The position numbers and the translations under genes were made by a program. The notes under the pieces were generated by a model. It worked only from the letters and a program-made list of their open reading frames with translations, was not told the DNA's origin and did no database searches. A DNA stretch of 64,000 nucleotides from Budorcas taxicolor (lineage: Eukaryota; Chordata; Mammalia; Artiodactyla; Bovidae), in NCBI RefSeq assembly GCF_023091745.1, contig NC_068934.1:18678434-18742433 (forward strand). Reading direction: 5' to 3'. Positions within the stretch are counted from its first letter, which is position 1. Each line of letters opens with the position of its first letter. Positions 32,838-45,044 of this stretch are shown here, one piece after another.

Positions 32838-34162
32838 ATCTCAGTTCAATTCAGTCGCTCAGTGTCCAACTCTTTGAGACCCCATGAACTGCAGCACGCC
32901 AGGCCTCTCTGTCCATCACCAACTCCTGGAGTTCACGCAGAGTCATGTCCATTGAGTCAGTGATGCCATCCAACAATCTCATCCTCTGTTGTCCCCTTCT
33001 CCTCCTGCCCTCAATCTTTCCCAGCATGTGGGTCTTTTCAAATCAGTCAGCTCTTCACATCAGGTGGCCAAAGTATTGGAGTTTCAGCTTCAGCATCAGT
33101 CCTTCCAATGAACACCTGGGACTGATCTCCTTTAGGATGGACTGGTTGGATCCAGTCCAAGGGACTCTCAAGAGGCTTCTCCAGCATCACAGTTCAAAAG
33201 CATCAATTCTTCGGCGCTCAGCTTTCTTCACAGTCCAACTCTCACATCCATACATGACCACTGGAAAAACCATAGCCTTGACTGCTGCTGCTGCTAAGTC
33301 ACTTCAGTCGTGTCCGACTGTGTGTGACCCCATAGACGGCAGCCCACCAGGCTCCCCCGTCCCTGAGATTCTCCAGGCAAGAACACTGGAGTGGGTTGCC
33401 ATTTCCTTCTCCAGTGCATGAAAGTGAAAACACTAGACGGACCTTAGTTGGCAAAGTAATGTCTCTGCTTTTTAATATGCTGTCTAGGTTGGTCATAGCT
33501 TTCTTTTCAAGGAGTAAGCGTCTTTTAATTTCATGGCTGCAGTCACCATTTGCAGTGATTTTTGGAGCCCCCCAAAATAAAGTCAGCCACTGTTTCCACT
33601 GTTTCCCCATCTGTTTGCCATAAAGTGATGGGACTGGATGCCATGATTTTAGTTTCCTGAATGTTGAGCTCTAAGTCAACCTTTTCACTCTCTTCTTTCA
33701 CTTTCATCAAGAGGCTCTTTAGTTCTTCTTCACTTTCTGCCATGAGGGTGGTGTCATCTGCACATCTGAGGTTATTGATATTTCTCCCAGCAATCTTGAT
33801 TCCAGCTTATGCTTCTTCCAGCCCAGTGTTTCTCATGATGTACTCTGCATGGAAGTTAAATAAGCAGGGTGACAATATACAGCCTTGACGTACTCCTTTT
33901 CCTATTTGGAACCAGTCTGTTGTTCCATGTCCAGTTCTAACTGTTGCTTCCTGACCTACAAATAGGTTTCCCATCTCTTGAAGAATTTTTCACAGTTTAT
34001 TGTGATCCACACAGTCAAAGGCTTTGGCATAGTCAGTAAAGCAGAAATAAGATGTTTTTCTGGAATTCTCTTGCTTTTTCCATGATCCAGTGGATGTTGG
34101 CAATTTGATCTCTGGTTCCTCTGCCTTGGCTAAAATCAGCTTGAACATCTGAAAGTTCACGA
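32838..34162 (-). mobile_element. BovB 3' half, 5'-truncated
   Basis: Runs from the BovB tail through the C-terminal region and RT active site (minus-strand 'AESEEELKSLLMKVKEESEK' and, further 5', the region around 33745-33785) to near motif A at 34040. Split by a BOV-A2 at 33284. Several frame breaks. Confidence 0.92.
33284..33431 (-). mobile_element. BOV-A2 SINE, one half
   Basis: 'gctgctgctgctaagtcact' to 'ttctccagtgcatgaaagtg': only the second half of the dimer plus linker. BovB sequence resumes at 'actagacggacc', with ACT on both sides. Confidence 0.88.
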
Positions 34163-34384
34163 TTCTGTTGAAAAATGGAAGAGTGGATAAGGAGGAGTAG
34201 TAATAGTCTTTCTGTTGTCACAGCAACCTTTTAGCTGGATTACATTTTAGAAATGTGTGATGCCTCAGAGTGCATAGGCAGGATCAATCCAAGATAAGAA
34301 CCCAGATACTGAGCTGTGCAAAAAGGTGCTTGATTCATAACTTAGATCTTGTGAACCATTCTTCCATCCGTTTGATAAAATGTC

Positions 34385-34540
34385 ACAGTGAGGCTTGGAT
34401 TAGAAGGCCAGAGGTCTGGGATCTTCGTTTTGCTCTCTTTGATCTTGGGCAATTACTATCACATCTTAGTTGCTAAGTTTTCTAGTTTATCAGAGAGTGT
34501 ACTTTCAGTTCAAAAATGCTAAATCCTATGATTACTACTG
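34385..34540 (+). repeat. MIR-like fragment
   Basis: 'tttgatcttgggcaattact' and 'gaggcttggattagaaggcc' follow the first half of MIR. Diverged. Confidence 0.45.
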
Positions 34541-34651
34541 TGTTATTCTAAGGCAAATAAATGCCTACCTCAATACTTAGATTTAGACATTGAATATTAG
34601 AGCTGTAAGTCTTTAGTTTACCTGGTACAACTCTATTTAAGTACAGTGTGA

Positions 34652-34850
34652 ACTTCCCTGGTGGCTCAGACAGTAAAGAATCTGCCCACAATGTGGGAGA
34701 CCTGGATTCTATCGCTGGGTTGGGAAGATCCTCTGGAGAAGAGAATGGCAACCCACTCCAGTATTCCTGTCTGGAGAATCACATGAACAGAGGAGCCTGG
34801 TGGAGTGCAGTCCATGGGGTCACAAAGAGTCGGACATAACTAAACAACTC
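34652..34850 (+). mobile_element. Bov-tA SINE
   Basis: Head 'cttccctggtggctcagaca', body 'gggaagatcctctggagaag', end 'gagtcggacataactaaaca'. Complete. Confidence 0.92.
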
Positions 34851-35184
34851 TTTCTTCTGAACATTTGAAATGTTGAAGATTATGAGAAATAAGACATGGT
34901 GGTACATATAAACTTATTTGACTTTATTGTTAAATGTCTGTATGTATATGTTGCCTTTCTAAATCGTGACCAACCAAACAAAAGGTTGTGGTTTCTGCTT
35001 TTAAAAATGAACAGATCAATAGGAATTACATAAAAGACAGATAAATAATAGTCACTTTCTCAGATTAATATTGGTGAGGGTGCTTGTTAGAAATTTTGAA
35101 ATTTTCTAGATTTTTCAGTTTTCCTTGATGGTACATGTCTACATCTTTTCTACTACCACCTTAGCCCATGCCATCATTGTCTTT
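34851..35184. other. No recognisable feature
   Basis: AT-rich intron sequence. Confidence 0.5.
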
Positions 35185-35312
35185 TTTGTTTGTTTATCTG
35201 TTCCAGTTGCCGCACACAGAATCTTTGATCTTACTTGTGGCATGTGGTATTTAGTTCCCTGACCAGGGATCAAACCCAGGTCCCCTGCATTGGGAGCATG
35301 GAGTCTCACCTA
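35185..35312 (-). mobile_element. CHR-type SINE
   Basis: 'ttagttccctgaccagggat', 'ccctgcattgggagcatgga' in reverse. The far head is missing. Confidence 0.78.
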
Positions 35313-35990
35313 TCTCTTGCCTGGAGTATGGCACTAGCTTCCTAATTAGTAGTAGCCCTCTTCTCACCCCCCAGCTCTGTTTCTTTCCTCAGAACAATCA
35401 AAGTGATCTCCATAGCCCCTGTATCTTTTTAAATATAAAATATAAAACTTACACAAAATTAAAAGGTTGTATAATGCAGTTTCACATGCTCATCACCAAG
35501 GCTCAGTGAAATTTTGTAAGTTTGTGTCATCTGTAACTCTGTCCTCTGTTGTCTAGGTTATTATGAAGCAGATCCTAGACACAGAAAAATCTTCTAAAAG
35601 CTTACATCAGAGGTGTTGCCTCGTGGTTCGGTGCCTAAGACTCCCAATGCAGGGGGCCCAGGATCAATCCTTGGTTAGGGAGCTAGATCCCACTTGCTGC
35701 AACTAAGACCCGGTGGAGCCAAATACAAATTTAAAAAGCCAGAAAACTTAGAAGAGGAAGCTTTTCTAAATCTCTCCCTTGATGTCTCATTACACTCAAA
35801 ATCAAAACTCTACATGGCTCCCAAGGCTTTTTGAGATAATGACCTTTGCTTACTTCTTTAGTGACATCGTTCACCGTTTTCTATTTCCTACCTCACTGCA
35901 TGGGTTTTAGTTGCCACAGAACGTCTCTACAGGCATTTCCATGTGCCTGTCACATTCTTCCCTTCCTTGGCTTAATTGGCTGCTGCTTTG
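35313..35990 (-). repeat. L2 LINE, reverse
   Basis: 'tagtagccctcttctcaccc', 'aacaatcaaagtgatctcca', 'ctctacatggctcccaaggc', 'tgcctgtcacattcttccct' follow reverse L2. 35400-35600 may be another element; a CHR SINE at 35608 splits it. Confidence 0.5.
35608..35741 (+). mobile_element. CHR-1/ART2A-like SINE
   Basis: 'gttgcctcgtggttcggtgc', 'agggagctagatcccacttg', tail 'ccggtggagccaaatacaaa'. Confidence 0.78.
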
Positions 35991-36559
35991 TGGTATTTTC
36001 TTAATTACACAGCTTTTCACAGATGGTTTTATCCTATGTAAAAATGTTTTCCTAAAATGCTGGCAGTTAGTGCATTTAGGTGAAGGATGTATTAGTCTTT
36101 CAGATTTTTACTAGATTTAAAATTATTGCAAGAAAAAATATTGAAGGAAAATCCCTCCTCCTTCTTGACTACTTTGATATCAGTTTCTCTTAAAATTTGT
36201 TTTGAGTCTTTCTCACCTTTCTTCCCTACCTATCCTTTCCTTCCTCCCATGATTATTTAATTGATTAGAGAGAAAAGGGAAATAGTATTATTTGATGAGA
36301 GAGTTGGAGGCATATGTTATTGGAAGCCATTGCCTTAAGTACCTTAGACTCCCTCGGCAAGGATGCTGTTTGTTAAGTGTATATAAGGAAAGAGTAACCC
36401 TTTAAAGATGGCCTGATGTGAGGGTGGCTCGCTTCATCTTACCTGGAGGCCTTTTCTCTCCCTGAACATCTACCTTCTTTAGGAAGAAATGCTGGATGCT
36501 GGTTATCAGACCTCCAGCCATGCTGATGTTTGCAGTAGTAGGTACACTGACTGCTTTTT
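35991..36559. other. No recognisable feature
   Basis: Intron sequence without identifiable repeat. Confidence 0.5.
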
Positions 36560-36690
36560 CATCACTGACTTGATGGACATGAGTTTGAGTAAGCTCCAGG
36601 AGTTGGTGATGGTCAGGGAAGCCTGGCGTGGCGCAGTCCATGGGGTTGCAAAGAGTCGGACATGACTGAGCGACTGAACTGACTGACTGA
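36560..36690 (+). mobile_element. BovB 3' terminus
   Basis: 'cttgatggacatgagtttga' to 'gactgagcgactgaactgac', followed by GACT repeats instead of GAACT in the tail. Confidence 0.85.
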
Positions 36691-37864
36691 CTACTTTGTA
36701 GCAGAGATGTTTTCACAGTTTTGATTCTGGAATAATCTGAGCCATGTTTGGTGGTGTGTATCTACCTATATTGAATCAGTGGTATGATTTTCAATGAAAC
36801 CTAAAACGTAAATGGAGCATTAGATACCCCTTGGTTTGTCTGCCTATGTAACAACTATTCTTGGATTTTTTCCCCATTATGGTAATCACTTAGTGGTTTA
36901 TATTATCTGGCACCTTGCATCTCTAAACTGTAGCTTTTCAGATAGTGACTTGAGTTACAGTTCAGAGTCTTGAGCCATTAGTTTTTTTTAATCTTTAGAA
37001 AACTTTTAGGGCAATTGATTAAATGAACTTTTGAAGATAGGTATATAAAAACATAATAGTTATTTCGAGGATCAAGTGGACTGTGGGACCAGTGTCATTA
37101 TGTCTAAAACTGTGCTCCCCCACCAGAGTTTATAGAAACTGGCATTAAGTAAAAGCTTTTTGTAAGCTGATACTTAAATCCCTGTATCTGAAATCAATGT
37201 CCTTTTATCAGTGGCCTACATAAAACCAACTGTTTTGTGACTCCAAGTGTGTCTCTGTTTATAAGCATAGAGGATGTTTAAGTAAAAGACGTCATTGAGA
37301 AATGAGAAGAATTGTGTCATTTAGTTATTAAGAGCAGCTGTAAATTTCTACCATTAAAAAAGCAGAATTGTAAATAATAAAACTAGAAATACAGAAGCAG
37401 CAGCATTCATAAGGCTTGGTGCTGGAAGGGTGCTTAGAAAAATGTCAGCTATAGAATGTCTTTGGGGAGTGGATCAGTAATATGTTCTGGGATTCTGCCA
37501 CTTACTGCTGCTTCCATACCTGCATCATTTGGCAGACCCTCCATGAATTCACACATTGCCTGACCTTTTCTTTTGCTTCAGAATCTTTCACCTTCCTGAG
37601 GCCTTGTGAAAGAAACGGGTCCATTAAAGGTTATATATCAGCTCTATCATGTGAAAAGGCGGAGAATTAGTTCAATTGGGACAAAATTTGTAGTTTACAG
37701 AATGACTTGAATCTGGTTAATAGATAATTCTTAGAAGTTAATAATTCCTAATGTTCCCAAAATTAAGTTATTAAGAAATGTTCTAGGCTTTAAATAAGTG
37801 ACTTTACAGATTGTCAGAGTGTGTGTTAAGAGAATGATCGTATGTTTAAAAAAATATGATTGAT
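36691..37864. other. No firm feature
   Basis: 1.2 kb of quiet intron. 37480-37670 has a 62-residue chance ORF and faint MIR-like wording ('gggattctgccacttac'). Confidence 0.5.
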
Positions 37865-38030
37865 AACTTACGGCTGTACCAAACTCTAGTCACTTGCCTC
37901 ATGTGGCTATTTAAATTAATTTTAAAAATCACTAAAATTAAGTTAAGTTCCTTTTATTAGCCACATATCAAGTACTAAATAGGCACATGCAGCTAATGAC
38001 TACTGTTTTGGAAAGTGCAGGTATTGACAG
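37865..38030. repeat. hAT-like MER element
   Basis: 'ctcatgtggctatttaaatt' and 'attagccacatatcaagtac' match a nonautonomous hAT family also present in part at 20110-20168 and 38925. Confidence 0.5.
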
Positions 38031-38169
38031 CATTGTTTAAGAGAATGTGAAGTATGGGAATTGTAATATTTTCAATTTAACTATAATACTGGTTAATTTT
38101 TCTGTTGAAATTCTTGTCTGTTCCTTATCAATAGACAAAATATTAAGAGCTACAGGTGTCCATTAGGTG

Positions 38170-38689
38170 ATTCAGTTCAGTTCAGTCGCTCAGTCGTGTC
38201 CGACTCTTTGCGACCCCATGAATTGTGGCACGCCAGGCCTCCCTGTCCATCACCATCTCCCTGAGTTCACTCAGACTCATGTCCATCGAGTCAGTGATGC
38301 CATCCAGCCATCTCATCCTCGGTCATCCCCTTCTCCTCCTGCCCCCAATCCCTCCCAGCATCAGAGTCTTTTCCAATGAGTCAGCTCTTCACATGAGGTG
38401 GCCAAAGTACTGGAGTTTCAGCTTTAGCATCATTCCTTCCAAAGAAATCCCAGGGTTGATCTCCTTCACAATGGACTGGTTGGATCTCCTTGCAGTCCAA
38501 GGGACTCTCAAGAGTCTTCTCCAATACCACAGTTCAAAAGCATCAATTCTTTGGTGCTCAGCCTTCTTCACAGTCCAGCTCTCACATCCATACACGACCA
38601 CAGGAAAAACCATAGCCTTGACTAGACGGACCTTAGTTGGCAAAGTAATGTCTCTGCTTTTTAATATACTATCTAGGTTGGTCATAATC
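38170..38689 (-). mobile_element. BovB 3' end, 5'-truncated
   Basis: TTCAG tail, 'cgctcagtcgtgtccgactc', through 'gaaaaaccatagccttgact' to 'ctatctaggttggtcataa'. Minus-strand frame 38389-38685 is open for 98 residues (TNLDSILKSRDITLPTKVRL), so a relatively young copy. Confidence 0.94.
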
Positions 38690-38924
38690 AGTTATGTTTG
38701 CAATAAAAAGTATAAGTAAATTGGATGTTAGATAGACTTATTGTGATGACCATTTTGCAGTAATTTTTAATATCAAGTCTTTATGTTATATACCTGAAAC
38801 TAAATATAATGTTATATGTCAGCTGTATCACCACAAAAAAATAAGTAGATTGTTAGTAAGTTATGGGGTTTTATAATTATAAATTACAATTTTTAAATTT
38901 TAATTTTAAATATGCTTGCTCTGT

Positions 38925-39015
38925 GTGATCCAGTGCAGTAGCACTAGTTGTATGTGACTCCTGAGCACTTGAAATGTGGCTGGTGTGAACTGAGATGTGC
39001 TGTAAGGATAAAATG
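38925..39015 (+). repeat. hAT-like MER fragment
   Basis: 'cagtgcagtagcactagttg' and 'gagcacttgaaatgtggctg' belong to the same family as 37865-38030. Confidence 0.48.
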
Positions 39016-39531
39016 ATAATGTTTTGAATACTGAGTATCCCCCAAAAGTGTACAGTGAACGAAGACAGTCAAAAGTTACAAACTTAACAGTTACAGAGTA
39101 AGTGTGTTATGGGAAGGTAATATACAGCATAGTGACTGCAGTTAATAATGCTGTACTGCATATTTGAAAGTTGCTAAGCAAGTAGAAACCACAGTCACAG
39201 AAAACCAACCAATCTGATCACGTGGACCACAGACTTGTCTAACTTAATGAAACTGTGAGCTTTGCTGTGTAGGGCCACCCAAGATGGACAGATCGTGGTG
39301 GAGTGTTCTGACAAAAAGTGGTCTGCTGGAGAAGAGAATGGCAAATCACTTCAGTATTCTTGCCTGGAGAACCCCATGAAAGTATGAAAAGGCAAAAAGA
39401 TAGGACACTGAACGGAGAACTCCCCAGGTTGGTAGGTGCCCAACATGCTACTGGAGATCAGTGGAGAAATAACTGCAGAAAGAATGAAGAGACAGACCCA
39501 AAGGAAAAACAACACCCAGCTGTGGATGTGA

Positions 39532-41905
39532 ATGGTAACGGAAGTAAAGTCCAATGCTGTAAAGAGCAATATTACATTGGAACCTGGAATTAGGTCCATG
39601 AATCAAGGTAAACTGGAAGTGGTCAAACAGGAGATGGCAAGAGTGAACATCGACATTTTAGAAATCAATGAACTAAAATGGACCAGAATGGCAGCATTTA
39701 TTTCAGATGACCGTTTTCTACTACTGTGGGCAAGATTCCTTTAGAAGAAATGAAGTAGCCATCATAGTCAACAAAAGAGTCTGAAATGTAGTACTTGGGT
39801 GCAATCTCAAAAGCAACAGAATGATCTCTATTCGTTTCCAAGCAAACCATTCAATATCACTGTAATCCAGGTTATGCCCAACCAATAATGCTGAAGAAGC
39901 TGAAATTGAATGGTTCTATGAAGACCTACAAGACCTTCTAGAATTAACACCCCCAAAAGATATCCTTTTCATTATAGGGAGCTGAAATGCCAAAGTATGA
40001 AGTCAAGAAATACCTGGAGTAACAGGCAAATTTGGCCTTGGAATATAGAATGAAGCAGATCAAAGGTTAACAGAGTTTTGCCAAGAGAACACATTGGTTA
40101 CAGCAAACAATTCTCTTCCAGCAACATAAGAGAAGACTCTACACATGGATATCATCAGATGGTCAATACCAAAATCAGACTGATTATATTCTTTGCAGCC
40201 AAAGATGGAGAAACTCTATGCAGTCAGCAAAAACAAAACCAGGAGCTGACTGTGGCTCAGATCATGAGCTCCTTATTGCCAAGTGAAAGTGAAGTCGCTC
40301 AGTCGTGTCCAACTCTTTGTGACCCCATGGACTGTAGCCTACCAGGCTCCTCTGTCCATGGGATTTTCCAGGCAGTAGTACTGGAGTGGATTGCCATTTC
40401 CTTCTCCAGGGGATCTTCCCGACCCAGGTATTGAACCCAGGTCTCCCGCATTGTAGACAGATGCTTTACCATCTGAGCCACCAGGGAAGTTCTTATTGTC
40501 AAATTAAGACTTAAATTGAAGAAAGTAAGGAAAGCCACTAGACCATTCAGGTGTGACCTAAATCTAATTCCTTACAATTATACAGTGGAAGTGACAAATA
40601 GATTAAGGGATTAGATCTGATAGACAGAGTGCCTGAAGAACTATGGATGGAGGTTCGTGACATTGTACAGAAGACAGGGATCAAGACCATCCCCAAGAAA
40701 AAGAAATGCCAGAAGGCAAAATGGTTGTCTGAGGAGGCCTTACAAATAGCTATGAAAAGAAGAGAAGTGAAAGGCAAAGGAAAAGATGAATGATATACCC
40801 ATTTGAATGCAGAATTCCAAAGAATAGCAAGGAGAGATAATAAAGCCTTCCTCAGTGATCAGTGCAAAGAAATAGAGGAAACAATAGAATGGGAAATATT
40901 AGAGATCTCTTCAAGAAAATTAGAGATACCAAAATTATGCCTATCTTTGCATATTTTCATGCAAAGATGGGGACAATAAAGGACAGAAATGGTATGGACC
41001 TAACAGAAGCAGAAGATATTTAGAAGTGGCAAGAATACACAGGAGAACTGTACAAAAAGATCTTCATGACCAAGATAACCATGATGGTATGATCACTCAC
41101 CTAGAGCCAGACATCCTGGAATGTGAAGTCAAGTGGGCCTTTAGGAAGCGTCACTACGAACAAAGCTAGTGGAGGTGATGGAATTCCAGTTGAGCTATTT
41201 CAAATCCTAAAAGATGGTGCTGTTAAAGTGCTATATTCAGTATGCCAGCAAATGTGGAAAACTCAGCAGTGGCCACAGGACTGGAAAAGGTCAGTTTTAT
41301 GCTAATCCCAAAGAAATGCAATGCCGAAGAATGCTCAGACTACCGCACAATTGCACTCATCTCACCTGCTAGCAAAGTGATGCTCAAAATTCTCCAAGCC
41401 AGGCTTCAGAAGTACGTGAACCATGAACTTCCAGATGTCTAAGCTAGATTTAGAAAAGGCAGTGGAACCAGAGATCAAATTGCCAACATCTGTTGGATCA
41501 TCAAAAAAGCATGAGAGCTTCAGAAAAATAATCTATTTCTTCTATATTGACTATGCCAAGATCATGACATCTTGTCCCATCACTTCATGGCAAATAGATG
41601 GGGAAACAATGGAAACAGTGACAGACTTTATTTTTTGGGGCTCCAGAATCACTGCACATGGTGACTGCAGCCATGAAATTAAAAGATGCTTGCTCCTTGG
41701 AAGAAAAGTTATGACCAACCTAGACAGCATATTAAAAAGCAGAGACAATACTTTGCCAACAAAGGTCTGTCTAGGCAAAGCTATGTTTTGCTGGTAGTCA
41801 TGTATGGATGTGAGAGTTGGACTATAAAGAAAGCTAAGCGCCGAAGAATTGATGCTTTTGAACTGTGGTGTTGGGAAGATTCTTGAGAATCTCTTGGACT
41901 GCAAC
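39532..41905 (+). pseudogene. BovB endonuclease-RT remnant, active site deleted
   Basis: Endonuclease words 'NQGKLEVVKQEMARVNIDIL' and 'NELKWT' are at 39595-39680. A two-base loss just before ('ggaattaggtcc') breaks the start. The linker and early RT are read at 41123-41442 ('TTNKASGGDGIPVEL', 'MWKTQQWPQDWKRSV'). At 41551-41560 motif A's 'IDYAK' jumps straight to 'IMTSCPITSW', so the rest of the palm including YADD is gone. C-terminal 'DCSHEIKRCLLLGRKVMTN' follows. Confidence 0.9.
40283..40491 (-). mobile_element. Bov-tA SINE inside BovB
   Basis: Complete reverse copy ending in 'gagccaccagggaagt'. Target-site duplication CTTATTGCCAA at 40272-40282 and CTTATTGTCAA at 40492-40502. Confidence 0.95.
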
Positions 41906-42255
41906 GAGATCCAACCAGTCCATCCTAAAGGAGATCAGTCCTGAATATTCATTGGAAGGATTGATGCTGAAGCTGAAACTCCAGTACTTTGGCCACCTGA
42001 TGTGAGGAACTGACTCATTTGAAAAGACCCTGATGCTGGGAAAGATTGAAGGTAGGAGGAGAAAGGGACAGCACAGGATGACATGTTTGCATGTCATCAC
42101 CGACTCAATGGACATGAGTCTGAGTAAGCTCCGGGAGTTGGTGATGGACAGGGAGGCCTGGCGTGCTGCAGTCCCTGTAGTCACATAGATGCGGACAGGA
42201 CTGAGCGACCGAACTGAACTGAACTGAAGCAAGTAGATCTTAAAAGTTCTCATAA

Positions 42256-42512
42256 GGGCTTCCGTGATGATCCTGTAGTTAAGAATCCTCCTGCCAATGC
42301 AGGAGACACAGGTTTGACCCCTGATCTGAGAAGTATCCATATGCCACGAGGCAGCTAAGCCCATGTACCACAACTCCTGAAGCCCTTAAGCTCTGGAGCC
42401 GGTGCTCTGTTACAAGAGAAGCCACTGCCGTGAGAATCCCATGCACTGCAACTAGAGAAAGTCCACATGGAGCAATGAAGACCCAGCTCAGCCAATAAAT
42501 AAAGAATTTTTT
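42256..42512 (+). mobile_element. CHR-2-like SINE with 13-bp TSD
   Basis: Head 'gggcttccgtgatgatcctg', 'ccacgaggcagctaagccca', tail 'cagctcagccaataaataaa'. Target-site duplication AAAGTTCTCATAA at 42243-42255 and 42513-42525, within the L1M tail. Confidence 0.92.
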
Positions 42513-42680
42513 AAAGTTCTCATAACAAAAAAAATTGTAACTGTGTATGGTGTTGAGTGTTAACTAGACTTACCATGGTGATCATTTTGCAGTGTAACAA
42601 ATATTAAATCATTATGTTGTACATCTGAGAGTAATATTATATCATAAGTCAATTATACTCAATTAAAAAAGTAGGTAAAA

Positions 42681-43449
42681 TGTCAAGTAAAAATGTAAAA
42701 ATATGAAATCTTAAATGACAATAGTATGTTGAAATAATGAGTTATATAGTGTTAAATTTTATAATTTAACAATATTAAAATTAATTTTGACCTATTTTAA
42801 CTTTTATGAATAAACTACTGGAAATTCTGAAATTTTGTGACTCATTTTGTATTTCTATTGGATAATGCTGTGAAAGAGCCAATGCTTTAATAAGGAAGGC
42901 AAGTAATATACAATCTACTTTATATGCCTATATCAAGAATGAATATATTTGCAATGTGAGATGAAATCATATTTATATATTTATGTTTGTCCTTTTGGAT
43001 TTTTAAAAATAAGATTTATTTTGACTTCTTTACAAATTAAATTATGGGTACCAATTGTATTAAAAAAATTTTGTGATTTCATTTGTCTGTGATATGCAAG
43101 ATACGCATAGAACATGAGTGCAGAGCTTTTATTCAACTGATAAATGAGTGATGAAGATAATACGAATACCATAGGCTTTCCAAGGACAAAAATGTTGCCG
43201 AAATCATTGTAACGGTATCGCAGAGACTTTGGGAACTTTTATTGACCAGACAGTAAAAGATAAATATGATGCAAGTGGGAGAAAACAGTAAAGTGGAGCG
43301 CTTGAATAAAGTCAGGACGGGTTGTGTACTGAGTAAGCTTAGTGGTACTGAACAGGCCAGAATGATCTGAATCAAGGATTTCAGTGCGGAAGTAAGAGAG
43401 AAGGATTGGAGAATTAGGTTGAAACTGAATATTGGGACTCTGAAGCCTC
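42681..43449. other. No recognisable feature
   Basis: Very AT-rich until 43090, then mixed intron sequence. 43100-43440 may be a distant L2 piece but no clear phrase is seen. Confidence 0.45.
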
Positions 43450-43540
43450 GGTGAGAAATCTAAATGAGTTTATTAGGGGCTATCAGAGATATTTATGAAC
43501 TGAGAAGTGGCATGAAAGCAGTACTTTCTCTTTTTTTCTG
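43450..43540 (+). repeat. L2-like fragment
   Basis: 'tatttatgaactgagaagtg' and 'gcatgaaagcag' resemble the L2 'gagtgacatga' region. Confidence 0.35.
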
Positions 43541-43774
43541 TAGATTGGTTTGGATACAGGCGAGTATCCATACCTGTTTTTCTGAAGTGAGAAGGTGCAA
43601 TATCCTGGAGAAATTGGGGGAAATAGGGAGCAGGTTTGAGATGTAGAAAGGTACCACTATGTTTGGGTAAAAGGAAAACGGAGAAATTGAAACTGACCTT
43701 GGATCCCCAAATATCATGACAGAAATGAAAATAAAGGTATTTTAGCTTTGTATGATGTTTTGTGTTTTTAAAAC

Positions 43775-43895
43775 TTTAAGATGGCCAGTTCAACCCTTTA
43801 TTACCGATGAGGAATTTGAGAGTCATTGTTTAAAGAACTTGGCCAGGGTCATGGTCTCATCTTAAGTAGTGGAGCCAGGTCTTTTTCTTCCTGAT
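43775..43895 (+). repeat. MIR fragment
   Basis: 'ttattaccgatgaggaattt', 'gaacttggccagggtcatgg', 'taagtagtggagccaggtct' follow the MIR 3' part. Confidence 0.52.
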
Positions 43896-43924
43896 CTATT
43901 GTCATTGGCATGTACTCAGTTGCC

Positions 43925-44560
43925 TAAGTCAGTGCTTCAGTTTTTCTGGACTCTTGCACTTTGTGCAGTCAATCCCTAAGTTTTGTTATTTCTTTCCTAA
44001 ATATATCTCAACTCTCCCCCACTTCTCTTGGCACCACTTCTGCCTTAGTTCAGGTTTCTTCCATCTTTCTGGATTGATATTTTCCTGAATTTATATTTAG
44101 TCTCTACCCTGCATACCACCTCCTAAAAGAAATAAGCAAATAAAAGCAATCTGTTTTCCTGCAGTTCACTTTTTGAGAGCTTTCTAAATTATAGCGCATT
44201 CTGTTGTATCTTTTGAATAAAATGTAAACTTTATAGCCTGGCCTTATAAGGTTCTACATGATCATGCCCTTTACGTGGGTGCTTCCAGTTCCATGCTCAC
44301 TTTGTTTTTCAGCCTTTTATGTCTTGTTACTTCGGTAAGCAATGTCCTTGCCCCCTTTTCTCCACTATACCCTCAATCCCATACATTCTGGTCTTAAACG
44401 TGTTGTCGCTCAGTCGTGTCCGACTCTTTGTGACCCCATGGACTGTAGCCAACCAGGCTCCTCCATCCATGGGATTTTCCAGACAAGAATACTGGAGTGG
44501 GGTGCCATTGCCTTCTCCAGGGGATCCTTGGCTTAGTTTAATTGTCAGTTTACTTGTCTC
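43925..44560 (-). repeat. L2 LINE, reverse
   Basis: 'tgtaaactttatagcctggc', 'cttataaggttctacatgat', 'gctcactttgtttttcagcc' follow reverse L2. A BovA SINE splits it. Confidence 0.48.
44402..44526 (-). mobile_element. BovA-type SINE, headless
   Basis: 'gttgtcgctcagtcgtgtcc' to 'ggtgccattgccttctccag': a reverse BovA monomer without the tRNA-like head. Nearest SINE upstream of the RSF1 exon in this orientation. Confidence 0.88.
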
Positions 44561-44639
44561 TAGTCATCCCTCCATGCTTCTTCCCCGTTTTTATACTTCA
44601 GAGTCATTTCAAGTTAGAAGTGACTTTAGTGGAGAATAA

Positions 44640-45044
44640 AGAGTCTGAAAGAATAACTGAAAAAAAAAATTAGTCACCTTCCAACCTGTACTTCAGAGCC
44701 CTTGTATACTGCAAGGTGTTACGTGTTTCACAGAAAAAGATTCCATGATCAAATGTATTAGAGAATGCTGCAGACTGTATCCAAGATAGGAATATAGGAC
44801 TGTGTATGTAAGACTATAATCAGTAAAAGCTTCAGGAAGTTCTGTAGTAAAAATAAGTATATATGTTTTTGATACAGCATTTTCCTAATATATTTGATTA
44901 TGGAAACTTTTTAGATAGAATAAATGTAATTTCTCCTAGGTTGCTAGCAGTATTTGGGAAATGCTAAATGTATGTGTCTTTTATTTCCCTCAGGTCTAAT
45001 TAATACATCTATACCACATAATCAGGATCATGCCCCGAGGATAT
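44640..45044. other. No recognisable feature
   Basis: Intron sequence. The 76-residue frame starting at 44954 extends into an old repeat and is not a gene. Confidence 0.5.

Larger units (their letters stand above)
39187..42226 (+). mobile_element. BovB, 3.04 kb, with 11-bp TSD
   Basis: Begins in the 5' UTR ('cacgtggaccacagacttgt') and ends in (GAACT)n. Target-site duplication AAGCAAGTAGA at 39176-39186 and 42227-42237; the L1M tail reads through cleanly once the element is removed. Carries a Bov-tA at 40283. Lacks about 400 bp in the RT core near 41558 relative to the copy at 23229. Confidence 0.96.
39072..42680 (+). repeat. L1M 3' tail split by two insertions
   Basis: Pieces 39072-39186, 42238-42255 and 42526-42680 join into one L1M tail: 'acagcatagtgactgcagtt', 'tatttgaaagttgctaagca' | 'agatcttaaaagttctcata' | 'aaaattgtaactgtgtatgg', 'atcattatgttgtacatctg'. 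Confidence 0.82.

Noticed and set aside
34652..34720. tRNA-like heads of Bov-tA and CHR SINEs (here and about 30 other places) considered as tRNA genes
   Set aside because: They are SINE 5' ends without an intact cloverleaf, always followed by the SINE body.
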